The position numbers were made by a program, and so were the translations under genes. From contig DBXK01000049.1 of NCBI GenBank assembly GCA_002309375.1, positions 4,177 to 27,365 of the forward strand: DNA of 23,189 nt. The letters are read 5' to 3'. Below, in pieces: positions 1 through 7,743 of this stretch. Source of the DNA: Christensenella sp. UBA1214 (GTDB taxonomy: Bacteria > Bacillota > Clostridia > Christensenellales > CAG-138). The notes beneath the pieces are model-generated. The model made no database searches. It was not told the origin of the DNA and saw nothing but the letters and a program-made list of their open reading frames with translations. The first letter of the stretch is position 1; each line of letters opens with the position of its first letter.

Positions 1-171
1 AGCACCGACCATTCCCGCGAATACATCCCGCTGCTCGTCTTCGGCAAATTCGTGAAGCCCGTTCCCCTCGGAACGCTCCCGACCTTCGCGGATATCGGCT
101 CCACGGTCTGCGAATACCTGACGGGCGAGGAATTCCCCGTCGGCGCTTCGTTCCTCAAAAAGCTCGTCTGA
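1..171 (+). CDS. deoB: Phosphopentomutase, C-terminal fragment (5' end outside window)
   Basis: Only the last 56 codons are present, open from base 1 and ending at TGA 169-171. The start of the fragment, STDHSREYIPLLVFG, matches the conserved DHTREYxPLLVYG segment of phosphopentomutases, in which the Asp and His belong to the metal-binding site. The tail GTLPTFADIGSTVCEYL is also typical of the family. The enzyme interconverts ribose/deoxyribose 1-phosphate and 5-phosphate in cytoplasmic nucleoside salvage. A dacF-like gene follows, as in the drm-pupG-dacF region of Bacillus subtilis, which supports both calls. A strong hairpin terminator lies about 30 bases downstream, so deoB is probably the last gene of its transcript. 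Confidence 0.93.
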   Translation, partial: STDHSREYIPLLVFGKFVKPVPLGTLPTFADIGSTVCEYLTGEEFPVGASFLKKLV

Positions 172-201
172 GCGCCGCAAAACGCAAAAAAAGCCGAATA
201 A

Positions 202-250
202 AATCACCCTTTCCGGGAATATGCTGTATTCCGGAAGGGGTGATTCTTTT
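202..250 (+). terminator. Rho-independent terminator of deoB, overlapping the next gene's SD
   Basis: The arms at 202-220 and 228-245 are near-perfect inverted repeats (18-19 bases, with a small bulge) around a 7-base loop, and are followed by CTTTTGTTT. It lies just after the deoB stop. Its 3' arm contains AAGGGGTGAT, the apparent Shine-Dalgarno sequence of the following dacF-like gene, so stem formation would both terminate deoB transcripts and hide that ribosome site. Confidence 0.8.
235..244 (+). promoter_or_regulatory. Shine-Dalgarno that decides a TTG start at 249
   Basis: AAGGGGTGAT resembles the extended anti-SD complement AAGGAGGTGAT. Its GGGG core lies 8 bases before TTG 249, but abuts the alternative GTG at 240. 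TTG 249 is therefore preferred. Confidence 0.5.
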
Positions 251-1310
251 GTTTAATATCCTGAAAAAAGCGGCGGCGCTGCTCATTGAACTCAATACGA
301 AAACGGTGCTCTTCGAAAAGAATGCCGATAAAAAACTGCCCGCCGCCGGGCTTTCGCGCCTCCCCGCGCTCCTTGTGATCTCGGAGGCCTTCGACGCCGG
401 GGAGATCGGGAAGGACGCTTCCGTGACCGTCGGCGGCGCCTCTGCGGGGATCGGCGGAACGACGGCCTTCCTGCGCGAGGGGGAGCGGATCGACGCCGGG
501 AGCCTGCTGCTCGCCGCCGTGATGATCAACGCCGGGGACGCGATCCACGCCCTCGCCTGCGCGGTCTGCGGCAGCGAAGGAGCTGCGGCCGGGCGCATCA
601 ACGCGCGCATGGCGGAGCTCGGGATCGACTGCGTTTATTCCGATATCTGCGGGCAGGATCAATTCTTCACGGCGAAGGAGCTCGCTTCTCTCGGCGAGGC
701 GCTGACCGCGAGCGATACTTTTTCGCAGTTCGGCACAAAATATTATGAGATGATACATCACAGCGGGGCGGGGGACACGGAGCTCGTGAACCCGAACAAG
801 CTCGTGCGGCAGTACCCGGGCTGCATCGGCGTCGCCACCGGCTCGTCGAAGGAGGCGGGCTACTGCGGCGTTTTCGCGGCAAGGCGCGGGGAAACGGCCA
901 TGCTCGCCGTCATCCTCGGCGCCCGGAACAGCTCGGAGCGGTTCTCGCTCGCTTCATCGCTCCTCGACAGCGGCTTTTCGGCGCATAAGGCCTTCCGCGT
1001 CTGCACTGAGGGCGAGCGCTTCGGCAGCGTGCCGGTGAAGGGCTCGCTGAAAACGGAGGTCCCGGCAGCGGCGGCGGAGGAGCTCGGGCTGCTTCTTCCG
1101 GGAGCGGGGGAGCGCTGCCGAACGGAGGTCGTGCTGCCGGAATACGCCGAAGCGCCGATCCTTGAAGGCGACGTCCTCGGGATGCTGCAGGTCTTCTCCT
1201 CCTCGGGCGAACTTCTTGCCGAAGTGCCGCTCATCGCCGCGGAGGCCGCGCCTTCAGCCGGGTTCGGCGATTGTTTTTCCTATATCCTGCGGCATTTTCT
1301 GCGCTCTTAG
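249..1310 (+). CDS. DacF-like D-Ala-D-Ala carboxypeptidase homologue, predicted catalytically inactive
   Basis: The protein has 353 residues from TTG 249 (356 from GTG 240; numbering below uses GTG). It aligns along the S11 peptidase (PBP5/DacF) domain: AAALLIE, VLFEKNADKKLP, a GG..AFL.EGE segment, LVNPNKLVRQYPG and KEAGYC are all recognisable, and a C-terminal beta-rich domain follows from about residue 255. All three active-site motifs are altered. SxxK is G37-L-S-R40, SxN is N97-A-G99, and KTG is A199-T-G201. The protein also lacks a signal peptide, because the family domain begins about ten residues from the start and no start codon allows an upstream extension. The position after deoB matches dacF of B. 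subtilis. The frame is intact over more than 1 kb, so this looks like a maintained pseudoenzyme rather than a decaying gene. Its function is unknown; binding of muropeptide or of a protein partner is speculation. Confidence 0.85.
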   Translation: MFNILKKAAALLIELNTKTVLFEKNADKKLPAAGLSRLPALLVISEAFDAGEIGKDASVTVGGASAGIGGTTAFLREGERIDAGSLLLAAVMINAGDAIHALACAVCGSEGAAAGRINARMAELGIDCVYSDICGQDQFFTAKELASLGEALTASDTFSQFGTKYYEMIHHSGAGDTELVNPNKLVRQYPGCIGVATGSSKEAGYCGVFAARRGETAMLAVILGARNSSERFSLASSLLDSGFSAHKAFRVCTEGERFGSVPVKGSLKTEVPAAAAEELGLLLPGAGERCRTEVVLPEYAEAPILEGDVLGMLQVFSSSGELLAEVPLIAAEAAPSAGFGDCFSYILRHFLRS

Positions 1311-1340
1311 CATGAACGCGCGCATATATGGCCTCCGGCA

Positions 1341-1369
1341 TTGCGGAACGGAGGATTTTATGGTATAAT
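1341..1369 (+). promoter_or_regulatory. Sigma-A promoter for the M50-scpAB unit
   Basis: TTGCGG at 1341-1346 and TATAAT at 1364-1369 are separated by 17 bases, and a TG (extended -10) precedes TATAAT. It lies in the gap after the dacF-like gene and about 75 bases before the protease start. Confidence 0.75.
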
Positions 1370-1429
1370 AAAACTGGAAATTTGTGTGGAACAGGCCGCG
1401 CGTCCGCGAAAGCGGCCCGCGGCATTACG

Positions 1430-1436
1430 AAGGAGG
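1430..1436 (+). promoter_or_regulatory. Shine-Dalgarno AAGGAGG that decides a TTG start
   Basis: This is a full-consensus AAGGAGG, 7 bases before TTG 1444. It excludes the upstream in-frame GTG at 1384, because the reading frame before it has no ribosome site. Confidence 0.8.
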
Positions 1437-1443
1437 ATGCGGC

Positions 1444-2115
1444 TTGAACGGTATTCTGGATTTCATAATCGGGAGGCTCTTCACCCTCCCCGCGATCGTC
1501 GTGGGGCTCAGCTTCCATGAATGGGCGCATGCCTTCGCCGCGTATAAGATGGGCGACCCGACCGCGAAGAACCTCGGCAGGCTGACGATCAACCCCCTTG
1601 CGCATATCGATCCGATCGGCTTCCTTATGATGTTCATCTTCGGCTTCGGCTGGGCGAAGCCCGTTCCGGTGAATCCGAACCGCTTCAAAAAATACCGCCT
1701 GGGTGAGATCGTCGTTTCCCTCGCGGGCGTTACGATGAACCTGATCATCGCCTTCGTGTTCGCGCTGGTGATCGCCGCAGTCTATCGCTTTGCCGACGTG
1801 GAATTCCTCCTCAGCACTGCGGGCGGCAAGCTGGCCCTCGTTCTCGACTATTTCGTGCTGATCAACCTCTGCCTGCTCGTTTTCAACCTGATCCCGATCT
1901 ATCCGCTGGACGGCTTCCATGTTGCCGAAGTGCTGCTGATCAAGCCACTCGGCCCGAAGCCCTTCCTCTTCATCCGCAAGTACGGCATGTATATCCTGAT
2001 CGGGATAATGCTGCTCGGCCGCGTCGGCTTTTCGCCGGTCTGGACGGCGGCGGAATTCATCGCCCAGGGTCTGCTTCGCTTCGCCTGCATGCTCTTCGGC
2101 GTCCGCTACGCCTGA
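1444..2115 (+). CDS. Site-2-type intramembrane zinc metalloprotease (M50 family)
   Basis: The protein has 223 residues from TTG 1444. The zinc-binding motif HEWAH is at residues 25-29, inside the first hydrophobic segment. The second M50 signature, NLIPIYPLDG (residues 148-157, with the Asp at 156), completes the metal site. There are four or more membrane segments, at about 8-35, 55-72, 88-115 and 130-152, with another near the C-terminus. It belongs to the small M50 group typified by YwhC and lacks PDZ and CBS domains. The substrate cannot be read from the sequence. It has its own promoter and ends 5 bases before scpA, so the three genes form one transcription unit. This protease next to scpA-scpB is common in Clostridia. 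It is not the spore-specific SpoIVFB by any feature visible here. Confidence 0.9.
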   Translation: MNGILDFIIGRLFTLPAIVVGLSFHEWAHAFAAYKMGDPTAKNLGRLTINPLAHIDPIGFLMMFIFGFGWAKPVPVNPNRFKKYRLGEIVVSLAGVTMNLIIAFVFALVIAAVYRFADVEFLLSTAGGKLALVLDYFVLINLCLLVFNLIPIYPLDGFHVAEVLLIKPLGPKPFLFIRKYGMYILIGIMLLGRVGFSPVWTAAEFIAQGLLRFACMLFGVRYA

Positions 2116-2120
2116 AATAA

Positions 2121-2885
2121 ATGGATTACCGCGTACATATCAAACAATTCGAGGGTCCGCTCGACCTGCTGCTCCATCTTGTTGAAAAATCGGAGCTCGA
2201 TATCCGGGATATCTTCGTTTCGGAGATCACTTCGGAATTCCTCGAATACATGAAGCAGCTCGACGAGCTCGATGCGGACCGCGCAAGCGAGTTTTTGACC
2301 GTCGCCGCAACGCTCGTCTATGCAAAATCTCGCTCCCTCTTCCCGCCCGAACCGAAGGATGAGGAGGAAGAGGAGGAGGATCCCGCGGAGCAGCTGATCC
2401 GCCAGCTTCGCGAATACAAGGCCTTCAAGGAGGCCTCCGCCGCGATGCGCGCCCTTGCCGGGAAGGCCGGCGAGATGCGGACCAAGCAGCCGGAGGAATT
2501 CCCGCTGCCGCCGAAGGAGATCATCCTTCGGGATACGACGGTCGACCGCCTTTTCGAAGCGATGCTGAAGGCGCTCAGCCGCGCGGAGGAGCCCGATAAG
2601 CGCGAGAAGGTCCATTCCGTCAAAAAGGATGAATTCACCGTTCGCAGGCAGACGAAAAAGATCCGCGAAACGCTGCTTTCCCTCGGCGGCAGGGTCGCCT
2701 TTTCGACTCTCACGGAAGGCGCTTCGAGGATGGAGATCATCGTGACCTTCATGTCCCTGCTCGAGATGATCGCGGCGGGGGAGATCACCGCCCGCCAGAA
2801 GCGCTACTGCGGCGAGATCGACATCGTTCAGCTGAAGCTGATCAAAAACGACGACGACCGGAGCTATATGGACGAACAGGACTGA
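2121..2885 (+). CDS. scpA: Segregation and condensation protein A (kleisin)
   Basis: This is a 254-residue ScpA kleisin, the subunit that with ScpB bridges the SMC heads in the cytoplasmic condensin complex. The N-terminal signature FEGPLDLLLHLVEKSELDI (about residues 10-28) is diagnostic. The central part is a charged linker (about 75-90, with an acidic run of Glu). The C-terminal winged-helix part includes VAFSTLTEGASRMEIIVTFMSLLEM, the segment that contacts the SMC head. The length is normal for the family. There is no good Shine-Dalgarno before ATG 2121, and the preceding stop is only 5 bases away, so translation is probably coupled to the protease gene. scpB follows 4 bases after its stop. 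Confidence 0.96.
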   Translation: MDYRVHIKQFEGPLDLLLHLVEKSELDIRDIFVSEITSEFLEYMKQLDELDADRASEFLTVAATLVYAKSRSLFPPEPKDEEEEEEDPAEQLIRQLREYKAFKEASAAMRALAGKAGEMRTKQPEEFPLPPKEIILRDTTVDRLFEAMLKALSRAEEPDKREKVHSVKKDEFTVRRQTKKIRETLLSLGGRVAFSTLTEGASRMEIIVTFMSLLEMIAAGEITARQKRYCGEIDIVQLKLIKNDDDRSYMDEQD

Positions 2886-2889
2886 TAAA

Positions 2890-3486
2890 ATGGAAGAGAC
2901 GAATGAGATCATGAATACCGAAGAAGGGAAAGCCTTCGATAAAGCCGCGTTCTTCGGCGCCGTCGAAAGCCTGCTCTTCGTTTCGGGCGAGCCGATCGGC
3001 TTTGCGGAGCTCGTGCGCGTTTTCGACCTTCCGGAGCAGAAGGTGCGCGCGCTCGTTGCCGAAATGGAAACGGAGATGCGCATCGCCGGAAGGGGCGTGC
3101 TGCCCTATGTGACCGAAACGACGGTCCAGCTCGTGACGAACCCCGTTTATTATGAAAAGGTCGTGAGCCTGCTCTCGCCGCCGGAGGAAAAGAGCCTCAG
3201 CGATTCGGTGATGGAGACCCTCTCCGTGATCGCCTACCGTCAGCCCGTCACGCGGGCGGATATCGAGGCGGTGCGCGGCGTGCGCTGCGAATATTCCGTG
3301 ACCCAGCTTCTGAAGCAGGGCCTGATCCGCGAGCTCGGGCGGAAGGACTGCGTCGGGAGGCCGATGCTCTTCGGAACGACGGACGCCTTCCTCAGGAAAT
3401 TCGGGCTCCATTCCCTCGAGGAGCTGCCGCCGATGCCCGCCGCGGAGCCGGAGGAGGAAGAGGGCGGAACGATCGAGGTCGTCTGA
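2890..3486 (+). CDS. scpB: Segregation and condensation protein B
   Basis: This is a 198-residue ScpB, the dimeric winged-helix partner of ScpA in SMC-ScpAB. Two winged-helix domains are visible. The first, around VESLLFVSGEPIGFAELV, is the family N-terminal signature. The second includes METLSVIAYRQPVTRADIE and VRGVRCEYSVTQLLKQGLI, which are highly conserved. FGTTDAFLRKFGLHSLEELP follows, then a short acidic tail with a run of Glu. ATG 2890 is four bases after scpA. A second ATG at 2911 would remove seven residues and also keeps the whole family domain, so the exact start is open. A poorly conserved gap with no clear terminator follows. Confidence 0.95.
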   Translation: MEETNEIMNTEEGKAFDKAAFFGAVESLLFVSGEPIGFAELVRVFDLPEQKVRALVAEMETEMRIAGRGVLPYVTETTVQLVTNPVYYEKVVSLLSPPEEKSLSDSVMETLSVIAYRQPVTRADIEAVRGVRCEYSVTQLLKQGLIRELGRKDCVGRPMLFGTTDAFLRKFGLHSLEELPPMPAAEPEEEEGGTIEVV

Positions 3487-3604
3487 AATCGGGCGGCCGG
3501 TAATAATTGACGCCGAAAAGGGCGGGAAAGGGGCAAAAGCGCCCCGAAATATCCAATATAATCAATAAAAATATGGCATTTCGGTGAATGATTGCGCAGA
3601 ACTC

Positions 3605-3631
3605 TTGCCAAATCGCAGCGGATGCTATAAA
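3605..3631 (+). promoter_or_regulatory. Probable sigma-A promoter for yloU-fakA-recG
   Basis: TTGCCA (3605-3610) and TATAAA (3626-3631) are separated by a short 15-base spacer. TG at 3623-3624 gives an extended -10. The site is about 50 bases before the Asp23-family start, in a 193-base gap that is otherwise AT-rich and empty apart from a small hairpin at 3530-3545. Confidence 0.55.
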
Positions 3632-3679
3632 ATAAGCTTGAAAATCAGAAATGATTGAAACTCAATCGGAGGTGCCATT

Positions 3680-4033
3680 ATGACTGCAACGATCAAAACG
3701 GAAATCGGCACGATCACTCTCGATGAAGACGTCATCGCGAGCATCGCCGGCTATGCAGCTTGTGAAAACTACGGTATCGTCGGGATGAACAGCAAATCCG
3801 CCGGGGATTCCCTGCGCCAGCTGATCGGCGGGGAGAACATCCGCCGCGGCGTGAAGGTGGAGACCCTTGACGATAACCGAGTGAATATCGATCTTTACGT
3901 GATCCTTCAATACGGGATCTCCTTCCCCGCAGTTGCGGAGAATGCCGTCAGCAACGTCCGCTACCGCGTGGAGGAAATGACGGGGATCAAGGTCTGCAAG
4001 GTCAACTTCTATGTTGAAGGTATCCAGGTCTGA
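3680..4033 (+). CDS. yloU: Asp23/Gls24 family envelope-stress protein (YloU-like)
   Basis: The protein has 117 residues and is an Asp23/Gls24 (DUF322) domain from end to end. It starts with a short beta segment (GTITLDEDVIASIAGYAACEN), followed by the typical GIVGMNSKS, NIDLYVILQYGISFPAVAEN and VRYRVEEMTGIKVCKVNFYVEGIQV. ATG 3680 is preceded by CGGAGGTG. It lies 25 bases before fakA, the YloU-YloV order known from B. subtilis. Members of this family are small cytoplasmic or membrane-associated proteins linked to envelope homeostasis. The precise role of YloU is not established, and nothing in the sequence defines it further. Confidence 0.92.
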   Translation: MTATIKTEIGTITLDEDVIASIAGYAACENYGIVGMNSKSAGDSLRQLIGGENIRRGVKVETLDDNRVNIDLYVILQYGISFPAVAENAVSNVRYRVEEMTGIKVCKVNFYVEGIQV

Positions 4034-4058
4034 GCCCTGATGTTTGGAGGATTTAGCT

Positions 4059-5705
4059 TTGCTCAAGCGTACGATTGACGGGTCGATGTTCCGCAGCATG
4101 CTCCTTATGGGCGCGGCATGCCTTGAAAAGAACAAAGCGACCGTAGACTCGATGAATGTTTTCCCGGTGCCGGACGGCGATACCGGAACCAATATGTCCA
4201 TGACCATGCAGCGCGCCGTTATGGAGATCAATTCGGTGAAGTCCGATGCGATCGACGAGCTCGCTTCCGCGCTTGCCACCGGCGCTCTCAAGGGCGCAAG
4301 GGGCAATTCCGGCGTCATCCTTTCCCAGATCTTCCGCGGCTTCTCCCGCGCGCTGAAGGGCACGAAGGACAATATCACCGGCGAGCTGCTTTCCGCCGCG
4401 CTTTCGGGCGGCACGGAGGCGGCGTATAAGGCCGTCATGAAGCCGAAGGAAGGCACGATGCTGACCGTTGCCCGCATGATGAGCGAGAGCGTCGCCCGCG
4501 CCGTTTCAAGGGGTGCGGACGCCTATTCCGTGATCGACGTCATGCTCGAAAGCGGCGAGGCCGCCCTCAAAAAAACGCCCGATCTGCTTCCCGTTCTGAA
4601 GGAAGCCGGCGTTCTCGATTCCGGCGGCATGGGCCTTCTGACGATCTACCGCGGCTTCAAGCTCGCCCTCGACGGCGAGGAGCCCGGCGAGGATATCCTC
4701 GGTTTCCTCGAAAAGGAAAAGGCCGTTGAAGCCGCGCCGCAGGATATCGGCCTCGAGGATGTGAACGAGATCAAGTTCGGCTACTGCACCGAATTCTTCG
4801 TAACGAGGATGCCCGCTTCCGTAACGGCGGCGGACGTTGAAAAATTCCGCGACAAGCTCCTCAAGCTCGGTGATTCCGTCGTTGTCGTGCACGACGACGG
4901 CATGATCAAGGTCCACGTCCATTCCAACGCCCCCGGCAAGGTGCTGCAGTATGCTCTCAGCCTCGGCGAGATCGACAAGGTCAAGATCGAGAACATGCGC
5001 GAGCAGAACCGCGCCATCGCGGAGCAGCTCAAGGCCAGCGAAAAGGAGATCGCCGTCGTTGCGGTCAGCGCGGGCGACGGTATCGACGAAATTTTGAAGA
5101 GCCTCGGCGTCGATTCGATCATCACCGGCGGCCAGACCATGAACCCGAGCATCGACGTTATCTCCCAGGCGATCAAAAAAGCGAACGCGAGGAACGTCTT
5201 CGTGCTTCCCAATAACCCGAATATCATCATGGCGGCGCAGCAGGCCGCGGAGATCAGCGAGCGCAACGTCATCGTGCTCCCGAGCAAAACGATCGTCCAG
5301 GGCGTGAGCGCGATGATCGGCTTCAATCCGGAGGGCGACGTCGAATCCAATAAGGAAAGCATGACCGAAGCGCTTTCGAACGTCGTTTCCGGCTCCGTCA
5401 CCTTCGCCGTGCGCGATACCTCCTTCGAGGGCAAGACCATCGCCGTGAACGATATCATCGGCATCGTCGAAGGCAAGATCTCCGTCGTCGGGCACAGCGT
5501 CGCGGAGACCACCGAAAGCCTTGTCGACGGCATCTTCGCCGAGCGCGGCGACGACGGCATCGTGACCCTCTATTACGGCAGCGACACTCCGAAAGAGGAC
5601 GCCGAAGCGCTTTGCGAAAAGCTTGCGGAGAAATATCCGGAAGCGGAGTTCGCCGCGCAGTACGGCGGCCAGCCCCTCTATTATTACTACGTCGCGGTGG
5701 AATAA
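4059..5705 (+). CDS. fakA: Fatty acid kinase ATP-binding subunit (DhaL/FakA, YloV)
   Basis: The protein has 548 residues from TTG 4059, which has GGAGG 8 bases upstream; a TTG at 4044 precedes that site and is unlikely. The N-terminal DhaL-type kinase domain (about residues 5-200) has the nucleotide/Mg site VFPVPDGDTGTNM (34-46), followed by ALKGARGNSGVILSQI and AGVLDSGGMGLL. The second half contains the FakA C-terminal domain, with YCTEFFV, VHVHSNAPGKVL, ITGGQTMNPS and VFVLPNNPNIIMAA. FakA phosphorylates fatty acids presented by a FakB (DegV) carrier, so that exogenous or recycled fatty acids enter phospholipid synthesis. No fakB lies in the window. It sits in the conserved order yloU-fakA-recG, and the stop is one base before the recG start codon. 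Confidence 0.95.
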   Translation: MLKRTIDGSMFRSMLLMGAACLEKNKATVDSMNVFPVPDGDTGTNMSMTMQRAVMEINSVKSDAIDELASALATGALKGARGNSGVILSQIFRGFSRALKGTKDNITGELLSAALSGGTEAAYKAVMKPKEGTMLTVARMMSESVARAVSRGADAYSVIDVMLESGEAALKKTPDLLPVLKEAGVLDSGGMGLLTIYRGFKLALDGEEPGEDILGFLEKEKAVEAAPQDIGLEDVNEIKFGYCTEFFVTRMPASVTAADVEKFRDKLLKLGDSVVVVHDDGMIKVHVHSNAPGKVLQYALSLGEIDKVKIENMREQNRAIAEQLKASEKEIAVVAVSAGDGIDEILKSLGVDSIITGGQTMNPSIDVISQAIKKANARNVFVLPNNPNIIMAAQQAAEISERNVIVLPSKTIVQGVSAMIGFNPEGDVESNKESMTEALSNVVSGSVTFAVRDTSFEGKTIAVNDIIGIVEGKISVVGHSVAETTESLVDGIFAERGDDGIVTLYYGSDTPKEDAEALCEKLAEKYPEAEFAAQYGGQPLYYYYVAVE

Positions 5706-5706
5706 A

Positions 5707-7722
5707 TTGGATCCGACCGAAGGCTTGACTTCAATCAAAGGCATTGGCCCGGGGAGAGCTGAACAGCTTGCCCGTCTGGGCCTTTTTTCGTTGGAGGACG
5801 TCCTCGGCTTCATGCCCCGCGCCTATCTCGATTATTCCGCGCCGAGGAAGATCGCCGATATCGGCGACGGCGAAGCGGCGGCCGTGAAGATCGGCTTTAT
5901 AGGCAAGCCGAGCATCTTCCGCGCGAAGACCGGCATGACCGTCGTTTCCGTTTCCGTCGGCGACGAAACGGGCAATATGGTCGCAAGCTGGTTCAATCAG
6001 CCCTATATGCTCAAAAGCATCCCGAAGGAGCCCGGCGGCTATATCGTCGGCACGATGGACCGCCGCAGCGGGGCGCGCCTGCTTCGCGCGTCGTTTGTCA
6101 AAAACCTCCCCGGCGTCGTGCCCGTTTATCCGCTCGTCAAGGGCCTTTCCCAAAGCGTTCTGAGAAAGACCGTCAAATCGGCGCTTTCCGCCTGCGCGGA
6201 CGGGATAGAAGAGACCATGCCCCCGCATTATCGCGAAAAATACGGCCTTATCGGCCTTCGCGAGGCGATAGAGACCGTGCATTTCCCGAAGGACACGGCT
6301 TCCCTTGCCGCCGCGCAGGAGCGCCTTGCCTTCGAGGACGCCGCCGTGCTGACCCTCGTGCTCGAGACACTTCGCGGAACAAGGCGGGGGGAAAGCGGAA
6401 TCAGCTTCGATACCTCCGGCGTGCTTGCCGAATTTCTCGAAAAACTGCCGTTCGAGCCGACGGAGGCGCAGTACAGCGTGATGAGCGAGATCGCGCTCGA
6501 TATGGCCTCCCCGCAGCCGATGAGCCGCCTCATCCAGGGCGACGTCGGCTCCGGCAAAACGGTCCTTGCGCTGTACGCGATGAACGTCGCGGCGAAAAAC
6601 GGTTATCAATCCGTGCTCATGGCGCCGACGGAGATCCTTGCGGAGCAGCATTTCGAGCAGCTCAAGCGCTTTTTCGGCGAACGGGCGGCGAAGCTGACCG
6701 GCCACATGAGCGCGAAGGAGCGGCGGGAGACCCTCGCCGGCATCGCGGACGGGCGGTTCATCGCCGTCACCGGCACCCACGCGCTGATCGAAAGCGGCGT
6801 TGAGTTCGCGCGGCTCGGCCTCGTCATCACCGATGAGCAGCACCGCTTCGGCGTGCGCCAGCGCGCGGCGATCGGCAAAAAGGGCGAAGCGCCGGATACG
6901 CTCATCATGAGCGCGACGCCGATCCCGAGGACGCTTTCGCTGATCCTCTACGGCGATCTCGACGTTTCGCTCGTCAAGGGCATGCCGCCCGGAAGGAAGC
7001 CTGCCCTGACGAAGCTCGTTCCGGAAAACAAGCGCATCGATATGTATCGCTATATCGAAAAGCTGATCCGCGCGGAGGGCGTGCAGGCGTACGTCGTCTG
7101 CCCGATGATCGACGAAAACGAGGAGCTTGCCGGCGTGCAGTCCGCGGAGGCGCTTTACGCGGAATTAAAGGAAAATCTCGGCCTGCGCATCGGCCTGATC
7201 CACGGAAGGCTGAAGGCGGCGGAGAAGGACGCGCTGATGGATTCCTTCCGCCGGGGCGAAACCGACCTGCTCGTTTCGACGACGGTGATCGAGGTCGGCG
7301 TCGACGTTCCGAACGCCTGCATCATGGTCATCGAATCGGCGGAGCGCTTCGGCCTTGCCCAGCTTCATCAGCTCCGCGGAAGGGTCGGTCGCGGGCAGAA
7401 GGCGAGTTACTGCTTCCTTCTGACCGGCTCCTCGTCAAAGACCGCGCTCGAAAGGCTGCGCTTCATGACCACGACGAGCGACGGCTTCGCGATCGCCGAA
7501 AAGGACCTTGAAACGCGCGGCCCTGGCGAGCTGATCGGGATGCGCCAGCACGGCGTCAGCGAATTCGCGGCGGCGGCGCTCGCGGCGGATATCGAAACGC
7601 TGAAGAAGGCCCGGGACTGCGCCGTGGAGATACTGGGCGGCCCGAACGACGACTGCCGGCTGCTGCGCGAAAAGGCGATGCGCAAATACGAGCGCACGCT
7701 CGAAAGCGTAGTGATCAACTGA
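5707..7722 (+). CDS. recG: ATP-dependent DNA helicase RecG
   Basis: The protein has 671 residues from TTG 5707, a normal RecG length. GGTGG lies about 6 bases upstream within the end of fakA, and the family N-terminus (LTSIKGIGPGRAEQLARLGL) begins seven residues after this start. The OB-fold wedge domain covers about residues 60-150. Helicase domain 1 has Walker A GDVGSGKT (278-285), MAPTEILAEQH, DEQH (376-379, with HRFGVRQR after it) and SATPIPRTL. Domain 2 has LIHGRLKAAEKDALM, STTVIEVGVDVPNA and QLRGRVGRGQKASYC, then the C-terminal FAIAEKDLETRGPGELIGMRQHG motif. RecG remodels stalled replication forks and branch-migrates Holliday junctions. It is translationally coupled to fakA. Confidence 0.96.
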   Translation: MDPTEGLTSIKGIGPGRAEQLARLGLFSLEDVLGFMPRAYLDYSAPRKIADIGDGEAAAVKIGFIGKPSIFRAKTGMTVVSVSVGDETGNMVASWFNQPYMLKSIPKEPGGYIVGTMDRRSGARLLRASFVKNLPGVVPVYPLVKGLSQSVLRKTVKSALSACADGIEETMPPHYREKYGLIGLREAIETVHFPKDTASLAAAQERLAFEDAAVLTLVLETLRGTRRGESGISFDTSGVLAEFLEKLPFEPTEAQYSVMSEIALDMASPQPMSRLIQGDVGSGKTVLALYAMNVAAKNGYQSVLMAPTEILAEQHFEQLKRFFGERAAKLTGHMSAKERRETLAGIADGRFIAVTGTHALIESGVEFARLGLVITDEQHRFGVRQRAAIGKKGEAPDTLIMSATPIPRTLSLILYGDLDVSLVKGMPPGRKPALTKLVPENKRIDMYRYIEKLIRAEGVQAYVVCPMIDENEELAGVQSAEALYAELKENLGLRIGLIHGRLKAAEKDALMDSFRRGETDLLVSTTVIEVGVDVPNACIMVIESAERFGLAQLHQLRGRVGRGQKASYCFLLTGSSSKTALERLRFMTTTSDGFAIAEKDLETRGPGELIGMRQHGVSEFAAAALAADIETLKKARDCAVEILGGPNDDCRLLREKAMRKYERTLESVVIN

Positions 7723-7743
7723 TTTTTCAAAAAGGAAAAGCAT

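Noticed and set aside
3530..3545. GGGGC/GCCCC hairpin after scpB as a terminator
   Set aside because: The stem is only 5 bp and no T tract follows, so it is not supported as a terminator.
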